DNA from: Azospirillum fermentarium
GTDB taxonomy: Bacteria > Pseudomonadota > Alphaproteobacteria > Azospirillales > Azospirillaceae
Direction: 5' to 3'
Length of the DNA: 64,000 nt
NCBI RefSeq assembly: GCF_025961205.1
Contig: NZ_JAOQNH010000004.1
Coordinates: 1 to 64,000, forward strand
Positions 1 to 8,752 of the stretch are shown here, piece after piece. Each line of letters opens with the position of its first letter. Position 1 is the stretch's first letter. The notes below the pieces were generated by a model. It was given only the letters and a program-made list of their open reading frames with translations. It searched no databases and was not told where the DNA came from. A program made the translations under genes and the position numbers.

Positions 1-110
1 TCCCCGGCATGCCGCTCAGTGCCGAAATCAAGATCGGCGAACGGACGGTCCTGGCCTATCTGACACGACCGATCACCCGCGGCCTGAACGAGAGCATGCG
101 CGAGCCCTGA
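1..110 (+). CDS. HlyD-family type I secretion periplasmic adaptor, C-terminal fragment
   Basis: Only the last 35 codons are inside the window, read from base 3 to the TGA at 108-110. The residues PGMPLSAEIKIGERTVLAYL followed by a short TRPITRGLNESMREP-like tail match the very conserved C-terminus of HlyD/PrtE membrane fusion proteins, where a GMP...AEI..GERT..YL segment ends the beta-barrel domain. Such adaptors link an inner-membrane ABC exporter to a TolC-type channel. The two repeat proteins at 22.8-32.1 kb carry features of type I substrates, so this exporter could serve them; that link is inference. A strong hairpin follows the stop. Confidence 0.75.
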   Translation, partial: PGMPLSAEIKIGERTVLAYLTRPITRGLNESMREP

Positions 111-134
111 TCCGGGTCGTCATGGCCCCATAGG

Positions 135-172
135 AAAAAGCCGGCCGTTGCAGAAACACCGGCCGGCTTTTT
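135..172. terminator. Bidirectional intrinsic terminator
   Basis: An 8-bp perfect GC stem (140-147 with 160-167, GCCGGCCG/CGGCCGGC) is flanked by five A on the left and five T on the right, so it reads as a stem plus U-tract on both strands. It lies between the convergent ends of the HlyD-family gene and the leftward operon. Confidence 0.9.
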
Positions 173-195
173 CATTGCGGAGCAACGGAAGCACG

Positions 196-1005
196 TCAGA
201 TCCCGACGATGGAAATCCCGCCGTTGGGACTGACGACCTGCCCGGTCATCATATCGGCCTCGGGGCTGGCCAGCCACGCCACGGCATAGGCCACCTCCTG
301 CGCCGTGGCGATCCGGCCCAGGGGGAACAGGGCCGCCTGACGGGCCACCTCATCCGCGCCTAAGCTGTCCAGGGTCAGGGGTGTTTCCACCAGACCGGGG
401 GTGACCGTGTTGGCGGTGATGCCCCACGGCGCCAGTTCCACCGCCCACGCCCGCGTCAGCCCGTGCAGGGCGGCCTTGGCCGCGGTGTAGTGGCTGGCCC
501 CGCGGCTGCCGCTCAGCACGAAGTTGGACGAGATGTTGATGATCCGTCCGAACCGCCGCTCCTTCATCCCCGGGACCACGGCTTGGGCGAAGAAGAAGGC
601 GCCCTTGACATGGGTGCCGAACATGCGGTCGAAGCCGGTCTCGTCGATGGCCTCGATGGGCCGGGACTTGCCGCTGATGCCAGCGTTGTTGACCAGGATG
701 TCGATGCGCCCGAAGGCACGCTCGGCATCGGCCACCGCCCGGCGGGCGTTGCCCACCGACTGGTTGTCGGCGATCAGGGGCAGGGCCACCCCGCCCTCTC
801 CCGCGATCAGGGCCCGGGCCTCCTCCAGCGCCAGACCGCTGACGTCGGTGATGGCCACGCGGGCGCCGCGGGCAGCCATCAGCCGCGCGTGTGCCAGCCC
901 CATGCCCGACGCGCCGCCGGTGACCAGCGCCACCAGACCGCTGAGGTCGGTCTGCCGCCCGCCCCGCCCCGCATCCGCCGGGGGACGGCCGAGGGAAGTG
1001 TCCAT
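196..1005 (-). CDS. SDR-family NAD(P)-dependent oxidoreductase
   Basis: This 269-residue protein is a classical short-chain dehydrogenase. It has the TGGASGMG cofactor motif near residue 30, the NNAG motif, and the catalytic Ser with a YTAAK Tyr/Lys pair. The C-terminal SPNGGISI region corresponds to the usual DGG motif. The start overlaps the stop of the upstream ATPase gene in a TGATG arrangement, so it is the last gene of the leftward transporter operon. Substrate cannot be read from sequence. From its position it may oxidise or reduce the imported alicyclic or hydroxy acid. The N-terminal 20 residues precede the Rossmann fold and could be partly untranslated if a later start is used. Confidence 0.85.
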   Translation of the reverse strand: MDTSLGRPPADAGRGGRQTDLSGLVALVTGGASGMGLAHARLMAARGARVAITDVSGLALEEARALIAGEGGVALPLIADNQSVGNARRAVADAERAFGRIDILVNNAGISGKSRPIEAIDETGFDRMFGTHVKGAFFFAQAVVPGMKERRFGRIINISSNFVLSGSRGASHYTAAKAALHGLTRAWAVELAPWGITANTVTPGLVETPLTLDSLGADEVARQAALFPLGRIATAQEVAYAVAWLASPEADMMTGQVVSPNGGISIVGI

Positions 1006-1769
1006 CAGGCCGCCTCCTCCGCCTCTTCCAGGCTGCCGCCCAGGAACAGGTGCCCCACCCGCGGATCGGCCAAGATGGCCGGGGCGGTGTCGAACATGCG
1101 CGTCTGCCCCAGTTCCAGCACCAGCCCGTAATCGGACATGGCCAGGGCCGAGCGGGCGTTCTGTTCGATCATGAGCACCGACACGCCCTTGGCCCGCTGT
1201 TCCAGCAGGATCTGGAACGTCTCCTCCACCATCATGGGGGACAGGCCGATGGACGGCTCGTCGATCAGGATCAGCTTGGGGTCGAGCAGCAGGCCGCGCA
1301 CGATCTCAAGCTGCTTTTGCTGGCCGCCCGACAGGGTGGACGCCTGCTGGTCCGCCTTTTTCCGCAGGATGGGGAAGCGGTCGAGGGCTGCCTCGATGCG
1401 GGCCGGCATGTCGGTGATGCCGCGGCCGGCGGCCACCGCCCCCAGCTCGATGTTATGGCGGACCGACAGCTCGGGGAAAATGTTACGCCCCTGGGGGATG
1501 TAACAGATGCCGGCCTCCAGCAGGGCACGCGGCGTTCCGTTCGTAACATCCTTCCCGTTGAAGGTGATACGCCCCTCCCGCGCCGGCAGCAGGCCGAAGA
1601 TGGTCTTGAACACCGTGGACTTGCCGGCGCCGTTGGGGCCGATCACGGTGGTGACCGACCCGCGCGGCACGGAAAAGCTGGTGCCGTTCAGGATGGTCAT
1701 CTTGCCGTACCCGGCGACGATGCCCGACAGGGTGAGGATCGGCTGATCGACGGTCAGGGTGTGGGACAT
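1005..1769 (-). CDS. livF: Liv-type ABC transporter ATP-binding protein (LivF-like)
   Basis: The 254-residue ATPase carries Walker A GPNGAGKST, signature LSGGQQKQLEI and Walker B LILIDEPSIGLSP, with the GLSP extension typical of LivF. The chosen ATG at 1769 has an AGGAGA ribosome-binding site. A longer reading frame extends to 1886, but the extra residues are low-complexity Arg/Gly and overlap LivG. It pairs with LivG to energise the LivHM permease in the cytoplasmic membrane. The family transports branched-chain amino acids and also aromatic or aliphatic acids; the neighbours favour a quinate/shikimate-like solute here. Confidence 0.92.
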   Translation of the reverse strand: MSHTLTVDQPILTLSGIVAGYGKMTILNGTSFSVPRGSVTTVIGPNGAGKSTVFKTIFGLLPAREGRITFNGKDVTNGTPRALLEAGICYIPQGRNIFPELSVRHNIELGAVAAGRGITDMPARIEAALDRFPILRKKADQQASTLSGGQQKQLEIVRGLLLDPKLILIDEPSIGLSPMMVEETFQILLEQRAKGVSVLMIEQNARSALAMSDYGLVLELGQTRMFDTAPAILADPRVGHLFLGGSLEEAEEAA

Positions 1770-1780
1770 GGCGCGTCTCC

Positions 1781-2524
1781 TCAATGGCCCAGATAGGCTT
1801 CGATCACGGCGGGGTTGGCGCGGACGGCGGCGGGGGTGCCCTCGGCCAGCACCTTGCCCTCCGCCATCACGATCACGCGGGAGCACAGGCTCATGACGAA
1901 ATCCATGTTGTGCTCGATGACGACGAAGGTGGCGCCCATCTCGCGGTTCACGGCCTGCAGCCGTTCCTTCAGATTTTCCAGCATGGTCAGGTTGACTCCG
2001 CCCGCCGGTTCGTCCAGCAGCACCAGCCGCGGGCCGGCCATGAAGGCCATGGCGGCGTCCAGCAGCTTCTGCTGGCCATAGGACAGGCCGCCCGCCTTCT
2101 GCTCGGCCAGATGCTCCAGCTTGAAGAAGGCGATCATGCGGTCGGCCTCCGCCGTCAGCCCGGCGTCACGCGGGCCGAACAGGCGTTTCAGCATCGACCC
2201 CTTGTGCTCCTGCCCGGCCAGGATCAGGTTTTCCCGCACCGACAGGTTGGGAAAGACCTGGAGAAGCTGGAAGGTGCGCGACACCCCCAGCCGGTTGAGC
2301 TGCGACGGGTACAGGCCGGTGATGGTGCGGCCGTCCAGCTTCACATCCCCTTCCGTCGGGGAAAGCTGGCCCAGGATGCAGTTGAACAGGGTGGACTTGC
2401 CGCAGCCGTTGGGACCGATCAGCCCCAGGATCTCACCCTCCTCCACGGTGAAGGACACGCCGTCCACCGCCCTCACCCCGCCGAAATGCTTCTTGATGCC
2501 GGACACTTCCAGGACATGGCTCAT
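1781..2524 (-). CDS. livG: Liv-type ABC transporter ATP-binding protein (LivG-like)
   Basis: The 247-residue ATPase has Walker A GPNGCGKST, signature LSYGQQKLLD, Walker B LVLLDEPAGGVN and the EHNMDFV switch segment typical of LivG. The ATG at 2524 overlaps the stop of livM (ATGA), indicating translational coupling. It forms the second nucleotide-binding subunit of the transporter. Length is normal for the family. Confidence 0.92.
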   Translation of the reverse strand: MSHVLEVSGIKKHFGGVRAVDGVSFTVEEGEILGLIGPNGCGKSTLFNCILGQLSPTEGDVKLDGRTITGLYPSQLNRLGVSRTFQLLQVFPNLSVRENLILAGQEHKGSMLKRLFGPRDAGLTAEADRMIAFFKLEHLAEQKAGGLSYGQQKLLDAAMAFMAGPRLVLLDEPAGGVNLTMLENLKERLQAVNREMGATFVVIEHNMDFVMSLCSRVIVMAEGKVLAEGTPAAVRANPAVIEAYLGH

Positions 2525-3534
2525 GACGCGGCCCCTTCTTTCGTCTGCGTCAGGGTCGGACGGGATTCGGCGCGGATGGCGGCGGCCCGCTTCTGGGACT
2601 GGTGGTCGCGCCAGCGGTCGATCAGGCCCAACAAGCCGGTCGGGCTGACCATGACCAGCACCAGAACCACCGCGGCATAGATGATCAGGTACCAGCCGCC
2701 GGTGGCGCGCAGCAGTTCCGGCAGCATGTAGGAGAAAAAGGCGCCGATGAACGGGCCGAAGAACGATCCGGCCCCGCCGGCCACCACGCTCAGCAGCAGC
2801 ACGAAGGACGCCGAGAGGGCGAAGGGAGCCGGGTCGATGAATTCCACCAGCGGCGCGTACAGCGCCCCCGCCGCCCCGCCGAACGCCGAGCCGATGGCGA
2901 AGGCCAGCAGGGTGTAGGCGCGGATATCGACGCCCAGGCTGGCCGCACGCACCCAGTTTTCCCGGATGGCGAGGAAGGCGCGGCCCCACGGCGAATGCAA
3001 GAGCCACCACATCATCAGCGTCAGCACCAGCGTGACGCACAGGATCAGGCGGTAGAACGCCAGCCCGCCGCCCAGATCGACCCCGAACAGCACCGGGCGC
3101 GGAATGCCGGCGATGCCGAACACGCCCCCCGTCAGCCACTGCTCGTTGCGGGCGATCAGGAAGACCACGACCGTAAAGGCCAAGGTGACGAAGGCCAGGT
3201 AATGGTGCTTCACCCGCAGCGCCGGGAACCCGACCACGATCCCGACCACGAACGCCAGGGCGGTGGAGGCCAGGAAGGCGGCCGACAGCGGCCAGCCCAT
3301 CTTCGTGGTCAGAATGGCGGTGGTGTAAGCACCGATGCCGAAGAAGGCGCCCTGGGCCAGCGAGGTCAGGCCGGCATAACCCAGCGTCAGGTTCAGTCCC
3401 ATGGCAGCGACCGACATCACCAGCCACAGGGACACCACATAGAGGCCGTAGCTCTTCAGCCCCGCCGGGGCGAACCACAGGATGGGAAAGGCTGCCAGGA
3501 TGATGAGAAGGGTGATGTTCAGGCGGCGCGTCAT
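2521..3534 (-). CDS. livM: Liv-type ABC transporter permease (LivM-like)
   Basis: The 337-residue protein is strongly hydrophobic, with about eight to ten predicted membrane segments. It has the family signature ARNEQWLTGGVFGIAGIP and the GRAFLAIRENWVRAASLGVD coupling region that contacts the ATPase. The ATG at 3534 overlaps the livH stop (ATGA). It is the second inner-membrane subunit of the importer. Confidence 0.92.
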   Translation of the reverse strand: MTRRLNITLLIILAAFPILWFAPAGLKSYGLYVVSLWLVMSVAAMGLNLTLGYAGLTSLAQGAFFGIGAYTTAILTTKMGWPLSAAFLASTALAFVVGIVVGFPALRVKHHYLAFVTLAFTVVVFLIARNEQWLTGGVFGIAGIPRPVLFGVDLGGGLAFYRLILCVTLVLTLMMWWLLHSPWGRAFLAIRENWVRAASLGVDIRAYTLLAFAIGSAFGGAAGALYAPLVEFIDPAPFALSASFVLLLSVVAGGAGSFFGPFIGAFFSYMLPELLRATGGWYLIIYAAVVLVLVMVSPTGLLGLIDRWRDHQSQKRAAAIRAESRPTLTQTKEGAAS

Positions 3535-4406
3535 ACCGTGCGCTCCTCTTTCCGGCCCAGCAGCCCTTCGGGCTTCACCAGGATGACGACGACCAGCACC
3601 ACCATCGGCACGGCGGCGCGGTAGGCGCTCGACACATAGGCCGCGGACAGATTGTCGATCAGCCCGATCAGGAAACCGCCGGCCAGGGCGCCACGCACCT
3701 GATTGAACCCGCCGACGATGGCGGCGATGAAGGCGGCCAGACCGATGTGCTCGCCGTTGGAGAATTTCGCCAGATAGACCGGCGACACCAGGAACGAAGC
3801 GACCAGCGCCAGCACCGCGTTGATCAGGAAGGTCAGCAGGATCATCCGCTCCACCGGCACGCCCAGGATGCGGGCAGTGGTGGGGTTCTGCGCCGTGGCC
3901 TGCATGGTGCGCCCGGTGCGGGTGTGGGTGATGAAGAACTGAAGCCCCAGGATGGCCGCCACGGCCACCACGAAGATGGCGATGTCGCGCACCGACACCG
4001 CGGCCCCGAACAGCGGCAGCGTGCCGTCGGGCACCAGCGAGGGGAAGGGCTGCGCTTCCGCCGAGAAACCGTTCTTGGCGGCTTCCTTGATCAGCACCGA
4101 CAGCGCCATGGTGGCGATGGCCAGCGGCAGCACGCCGTGCCGCTGCATGGGTTCCACCAGGAACCGCTTGAAGCCGAAACCGAACAGCAGGATGAAACCG
4201 GCGCTGCCGACGATGAAGGCGGCCCACAGGGGCAGGCCCATGTGGTCGGCGGCCAGCACCAGAATGGCCGGCAGCATGACGAATTCGCCCTGGGCGAAAT
4301 TGATGGTCTGGGACGTCTGCCAGACCAGGGTGAAGCCGATGGCGGCCAGCGCGTAGATCGCGCCCGTCGCCAACCCGGCGACGATAAGCTGAAGGAACTG
4401 ATCCAC
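3531..4406 (-). CDS. livH: Liv-type ABC transporter permease (LivH-like)
   Basis: I place the start at the GTG at 4406, because GGAGG (4412-4416) sits five bases upstream and the protein then begins VDQFLQLIVAGLATGAIYAL, the normal LivH N-terminus. This gives 291 residues; a longer frame to 4445 would add 13 unlikely residues. It carries the INFAQGEFVMLPA motif and the coupling segment GRTMQATAQNPTTARILGV. The gene follows the binding-protein gene after a gap that contains an intrinsic terminator. Confidence 0.9.
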   Translation of the reverse strand: MDQFLQLIVAGLATGAIYALAAIGFTLVWQTSQTINFAQGEFVMLPAILVLAADHMGLPLWAAFIVGSAGFILLFGFGFKRFLVEPMQRHGVLPLAIATMALSVLIKEAAKNGFSAEAQPFPSLVPDGTLPLFGAAVSVRDIAIFVVAVAAILGLQFFITHTRTGRTMQATAQNPTTARILGVPVERMILLTFLINAVLALVASFLVSPVYLAKFSNGEHIGLAAFIAAIVGGFNQVRGALAGGFLIGLIDNLSAAYVSSAYRAAVPMVVLVVVILVKPEGLLGRKEERTV

Positions 4407-4446
4407 GTCAGCCTCCTGGATGAAGTCAAGTGCTGGGAGCCGCACG

Positions 4447-4489
4447 AAAAAAAGGGACCGGCGCCGGGGAGGATGCGCAGCGCCGGTCC
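4447..4489 (-). terminator. Intercistronic terminator/attenuator between binding protein and livH
   Basis: On the minus strand a perfect 10-bp GC-rich stem (4480-4489 with 4455-4464) is followed within three bases by seven T (plus-strand A at 4447-4453). It lies between two genes of one operon, so it probably lets only part of the transcription continue into the permease genes. That would favour the abundant periplasmic binding protein. Confidence 0.8.
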
Positions 4490-4606
4490 GGGCGCAGCGA
4501 CGCCCGAAGGTACCGTCGGCGTGGGGATTGCGGCCCGTTCAGGGACGGGCCGCCGCCGCGGGGGAGGAAACGCTCACACGAACAAGAACAGGCAGGGGCC
4601 GGCGGA

Positions 4607-5767
4607 TCAGGGGTTGATCATCGGCAGGGTCGCCTTGACCACCGGCTTGCCGTCGATCACTTCGATCAGGAAGCTTTCACGGTCGATGTCGCCGTTGGGC
4701 AGCCACTTGGTGTCGATCAGGACGCCCGGCTCCTGGGCCGCGTCGATGCGGGCGCCGTGCAGGGTCTTGGCGAAGGCTTCGCGGTCGAATTTCCCGACCC
4801 GTTCGGTGATGGCCTTGACCACATAGACCGCGGTGTAGCCCTTGATGCCGTTGTGGTCGGAGGTGAAGCCGTACTTGTCCTGATACTTCTTGCCGAATTC
4901 GGCGAAGGTGGGCTTGGGCGCGTCCACCAGCAGGCCCACATGGCCCTTCACGCCGTTCGCCGCCTCGCCCGCCAGTTCGATCACCTTGGCGCCCAGCAGG
5001 GTGGTTTCACCGATGATCGGCTTGGTGATGCCCTGCTGGCGCGCGGCGCGCAGGAAACGGGCGCTTTCCTCTTCGTTGAGATAGACGAACACCGCGTCGG
5101 CGTTGGCGTTCTTCACCTTGATGGCGTCGGCGGCGAAATCGGCCTGACCGGATTCGGTGGCAATGTCGGCGGCCACCTGGATGCCGCGCTTCTGCAGCTC
5201 AGGGATCATGGCGTCGCGCCCGCCCTTGCCGAAGTCGTTGTTGATCCACACCACCGCCACCGACTTGGCCTTCACCTCGTCGCGCAGGTAGTTGGCCAGC
5301 TTGGGCATGGCGTCGGCCTGATTCAGCGAGGTGCGGAAGATGTAGGGGTTGCCCTGCTTGGTGAAGGCCGCCGCCTCGCCACCCACGATCTGCGGCACGC
5401 CGGCCCGCTGGGTGATCTGCATGGACGCGCTGATGGGGCCGGAGAAGATGGGGCCGAGCACGACATAGGCATCCTCGTCCACCGCACGCTGCACGGCGGC
5501 GCGGGTCGCACCGGGATTGGTCTGGCTGTCGTAATGGGTCAGCTGGATCGGACGGCCCAGAATGCCGCCCTTGGCGTTGATCTCGGCCACCGCCAGATCG
5601 GCGCCGTTCTTCCAGTTGGTGCCCGCCGGGGCGCCGGGGCCGGACAGTTCGATCACGTCGATCAGCTTGACCGGATCGGCGGCCAGCGTGGCACCGGCGG
5701 ACAGGCCGGCGGCGGCGAACGCGACGGCGGCGGCGACCGTCTTGAACGGCAAGACCTTGGACGTCAT
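4607..5767 (-). CDS. Periplasmic substrate-binding protein, Leu/Ile/Val-binding fold
   Basis: The 386-residue protein starts at an ATG with GGGAGG eight bases upstream. A clear Sec signal peptide (charged MTSKVLPFK, a hydrophobic stretch, then ATLAADPV) precedes a type 1 periplasmic-binding fold. Typical elements are ELSGPGAPAGTNWKNGADLA near the N-terminus and the VLGPIFSGPISASMQ ligand-site region. It delivers the solute to LivHMGF. The ligand is not readable from sequence. Its place directly after the shikimate-pathway-like enzymes suggests an alicyclic or aromatic acid rather than a branched-chain amino acid (inference). Confidence 0.9.
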   Translation of the reverse strand: MTSKVLPFKTVAAAVAFAAAGLSAGATLAADPVKLIDVIELSGPGAPAGTNWKNGADLAVAEINAKGGILGRPIQLTHYDSQTNPGATRAAVQRAVDEDAYVVLGPIFSGPISASMQITQRAGVPQIVGGEAAAFTKQGNPYIFRTSLNQADAMPKLANYLRDEVKAKSVAVVWINNDFGKGGRDAMIPELQKRGIQVAADIATESGQADFAADAIKVKNANADAVFVYLNEEESARFLRAARQQGITKPIIGETTLLGAKVIELAGEAANGVKGHVGLLVDAPKPTFAEFGKKYQDKYGFTSDHNGIKGYTAVYVVKAITERVGKFDREAFAKTLHGARIDAAQEPGVLIDTKWLPNGDIDRESFLIEVIDGKPVVKATLPMINP

Positions 5768-5825
5768 GGCAAAACCTCCCAAAGATGTTTGTTGTCCGGA
5801 CCGTGACGGCGGGGTAACCCGCCGG

Positions 5826-6671
5826 TCAGTCCGGTATGGCACGCAGCACCGTGCCGGTGTCCGCGTGAATTCCGAAGAAGCGCAGCACATGGACCAGCTG
5901 GTGATCCAGCATCGGGCGGCCCGGCTGGACCGGCAGCCCCAGCGCCGCCGCCCGCTCCAGCAGGGCCGTCACCGGCGGCTTCATCACCGCTTCGGCCACC
6001 ATGGTGCCGGGGGCGAGCCGGGCCGGATCGAACGGCAGCGGGTCGTCCTCGTACATGCCGCAGGGCGAGGCGTTGATGGCCAGCTCGCAGCCGTCGGGCA
6101 CCGCGGCAACCGCCGACAGCGCCACGCCGGGGTACAGGTCCGCCAGCCGGGCCGCCGCCCGCTCCGCCCGCGGGCGGTCGAGATCGGTGAGCGCCAGGGC
6201 GGACACCCCCGCTTCGCACAGGGCGGCGGCGATGGCCGATCCCGCCCCGCCGCTGCCCACCAGCCATACCCGCTTGCCCGCAGGCTCGAACCCACGGACC
6301 CGCAATCCCTCCACGAAGCCGATGCCGTCCACCATGTCGGCGGTCAGGGAGCCGTCCGGCTCGAACCGCAGCAGGTTGGCGGCCCCGGCGGCCTTGGCCC
6401 GGTTGCTGGCACGGTCGGCCACCGCCAGGGCGCCCTGCTTGTGCGGGATGGTGATGGACAGCCCATCCAGATTGCGGATGCGGCGCAGGCCGGTCATGGC
6501 GGCGGTCAACTCGCCGGGGGCGATGTCCAGCGTCAGCCACGCGGCGTTGACGCCTAAGGCCTGGAACACCGCCGGCATCACGCGGGGCATGCGGATCTGC
6601 CCCACCGGGTGACCGATGGTGAAGAACAGGCGGGTCGATCCATCGTAGGTCGGTGCAAGGGCCGGCTGCAT
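5826..6671 (-). CDS. AroE-like shikimate/quinate dehydrogenase family protein
   Basis: The 281-residue protein has the AroE architecture. An N-terminal substrate domain contains TIPHK (Lys78, the catalytic lysine position) and an Asp at DMVDGIGF (Asp115). A Rossmann domain follows with GSGGAGSA (139-146) for NAD(P). Where canonical AroE has a HS-x-SP loop binding the shikimate carboxylate, this protein has GHPVGQIRMPR, so both serines are missing. It is therefore an AroE-like paralogue, and the substrate may differ from shikimate. ATG 6671 has GGAGG upstream. It lies 34 bp after the dehydratase gene and 58 bp before the binding protein, in one operon. Confidence 0.8.
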   Translation of the reverse strand: MQPALAPTYDGSTRLFFTIGHPVGQIRMPRVMPAVFQALGVNAAWLTLDIAPGELTAAMTGLRRIRNLDGLSITIPHKQGALAVADRASNRAKAAGAANLLRFEPDGSLTADMVDGIGFVEGLRVRGFEPAGKRVWLVGSGGAGSAIAAALCEAGVSALALTDLDRPRAERAAARLADLYPGVALSAVAAVPDGCELAINASPCGMYEDDPLPFDPARLAPGTMVAEAVMKPPVTALLERAAALGLPVQPGRPMLDHQLVHVLRFFGIHADTGTVLRAIPD

Positions 6672-6705
6672 CACGGTTGCCTCCGAGAGGGATGGAAGGG
6701 GGGTG

Positions 6706-8628
6706 TCAGCCGACCAGCGTGTCGCCGGCGGCAAGCTGGGTGGCGGCGGCCATGCGGATGGCGGCGTTCACCGCCCCGTACTGGTCGTACCCGCCCCGGC
6801 GCTCCACCAGTTCGAAGAAGAACCGCCCCTCGAACGGCTGGGTGTAGAGCTGGAAGAACTCCCCCGCGCCGTCGCGGTCGTAGAGGATGTTCAGCCGGGC
6901 CATCTCCGACAAAAGATCCTCGTCCATGGGCAGGCGGGCGGCGAGGTCGTCGTAATAATTGGCCGGAATCGGCAGGATCGCCGTGCCCGCCGCCGCCAGC
7001 CGTTCGGCGGCGGCGAAGATGTCCGATGTTTCCAGGGCGATGTGATGGACCCCGGCGCCCAGATAGGTTGAGACCGACCGGGCCGCCGCGGTGTTGCGCC
7101 CGTTGGCGATGTTGAGCGGGAAGCGCACCCGGCGGCGGGCGTCGGAAATGGCGCGGCTGCGCACCAGCCCGAACGGGTCGGGCAGGATGAACACCGGCTC
7201 CGGCGCCAGATCCAGCACCGTGCGGTGGAACAGCACCGCGGAATCCAGCGCCCCTTCGGGCAGAACCTGGGCGATGTGGTCGATGCGGGACAGCTCGCCC
7301 GCCGGGGCCGGGCCGTCGGGTGCGGGATCGAGCACGAAATCCGCCTCGAAACCGGTCCGACCACCGGGGCTGCGGGTGGTGAAATAGACCAGTTCGCCGC
7401 CGGTGGCGCGGATACCCGCCAGCGGCGCCTCGTTGGGGCCGACACGCCCTTCCGCCCGGTGGCAGCCGAAGGCCTCGGCACGGCCCAGGGCGCGGCGGGG
7501 ATCGTCCACATCATAGGCGATGGCGCAGACCGAGGGGCCGTGCAGCAGGTAATAGGAATGGGCGGTGGACTGCGGCTCGGCGTTCAGCACGAAGCGGATG
7601 TCGCCCTGGCCGTACAGGTCCACGTCCTTGCTGCGGTGGCGCCCCATGCGGCGGAAGCCGATCTGCTGGAGCATCCGGGCCAGCTTGGCCTGGGCCTCGT
7701 GGTTCACGGCGAATTCGACGAAGGCGATCCCGTCCAGCCGGGCCGGCGGCGGCGGGTCGAACAGCTCCACCCGGCGGGGCGGCGTGGTCTTGCCCTCCGC
7801 AACCCGCGCGGTCCCCACCCGGCGGACCTGCTCCTCCACATGCAGCAGGGAGCGCATGGCGTCTTTGGCGGTCTGGCGGGCCGGGGCGCTGCGCATGGAA
7901 TCGCTGAAGATCTCCAGCGACAGCGGGCCGGTGTAGCCGGCGCGCAGCGCCGCCTCGGTAAAGGCGCCCACGTCGAATTCGCCCTGGCCGGGCAGGCAGC
8001 GGTGGTGCCGGCTCAGCATCAGCGTCGCCATGTCCAGCCGCGGCGCGTCGGCAAGCTGAACGAAGAAGATGCGGTCGCCCGGCACGCCGGCCACCCCGCT
8101 CCAGTCGTGCGGCAGGGCCAGGGTGTGGAAGCTGTCGAGGATCAGGCCCAGATGGGGGTGGGCCGCCTGCTCCACGATTTTCCAGGCGTGGTCGAAGGTG
8201 TTGACCCGCGTGCCCCAGGCCAGAGCCTCGTAGCCCAGGCGGATGCTGCGGGCGGCGGCGCGCTCGGCCATGCGGTGAAGCTGATCGGCGGCCAGCCCGT
8301 CGTCGTCGATGGCGTCGGCCTCGACGTTGGAACACACCAGCATCAGGGATACGCCCAGATCACCCATCAGGTCGAACTTGCGCTCCAGCCGGTCGAGGGT
8401 CCGGCGGAAGCGGGCCTCGTCCACCGCCTCGGCGTTGCGGAAGGGCTGGAACAGCTCGATGGTCAGGCCCAGATCGGCGGCCATCGCGCGCACGTCGCGC
8501 GGACGCCCGTGGTAGCCGGTCAGGTCCGGCTCGAAGATCTCCACCCCGTCGAAACGGGCGGCGGCGATGGCATCCAGCTTTTCAGGCAGCGTACCGCTCA
8601 GCGATACGGTCGCTATGGACCGGCGCAT
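6706..8628 (-). CDS. quiC: 3-dehydroshikimate dehydratase, TIM barrel fused to HPPD-like domain
   Basis: The 640-residue protein matches the QuiC1-type fusion. The N-terminal half is a sugar-isomerase/AP-endonuclease-2 TIM barrel (MRRSIATVSLSGTLPEKLDA, FDGVEIFEPDL). Candidate metal ligands are Glu in GYEALAWG, Asp in ILDSFHTL, Gln in FVQLADAP and Glu in LSLEIFSDS. The C-terminal half is a vicinal-oxygen-chelate pair like 4-hydroxyphenylpyruvate dioxygenase, ending FFFELVERRGGYDQYGAVN. The family converts 3-dehydroshikimate to protocatechuate, the entry to the beta-ketoadipate route. ATG 8628 has a GGGAGG site. It is the first gene of the leftward operon, so the promoter should lie in 8629-8859. 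Confidence 0.88.
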   Translation of the reverse strand: MRRSIATVSLSGTLPEKLDAIAAARFDGVEIFEPDLTGYHGRPRDVRAMAADLGLTIELFQPFRNAEAVDEARFRRTLDRLERKFDLMGDLGVSLMLVCSNVEADAIDDDGLAADQLHRMAERAAARSIRLGYEALAWGTRVNTFDHAWKIVEQAAHPHLGLILDSFHTLALPHDWSGVAGVPGDRIFFVQLADAPRLDMATLMLSRHHRCLPGQGEFDVGAFTEAALRAGYTGPLSLEIFSDSMRSAPARQTAKDAMRSLLHVEEQVRRVGTARVAEGKTTPPRRVELFDPPPPARLDGIAFVEFAVNHEAQAKLARMLQQIGFRRMGRHRSKDVDLYGQGDIRFVLNAEPQSTAHSYYLLHGPSVCAIAYDVDDPRRALGRAEAFGCHRAEGRVGPNEAPLAGIRATGGELVYFTTRSPGGRTGFEADFVLDPAPDGPAPAGELSRIDHIAQVLPEGALDSAVLFHRTVLDLAPEPVFILPDPFGLVRSRAISDARRRVRFPLNIANGRNTAAARSVSTYLGAGVHHIALETSDIFAAAERLAAAGTAILPIPANYYDDLAARLPMDEDLLSEMARLNILYDRDGAGEFFQLYTQPFEGRFFFELVERRGGYDQYGAVNAAIRMAAATQLAAGDTLVG

Positions 8629-8752
8629 ATCCTCATCCTCCCATGAACCGCAGGCCCTTGTGATGGACCCGTTTTTTCGCGCGGGCCGTCGAGGGCACGC
8701 TTTTCATGAGGATGGAGATAGCAGAAAGCCGTGGGGCCGGAAGCTGCCGGGG

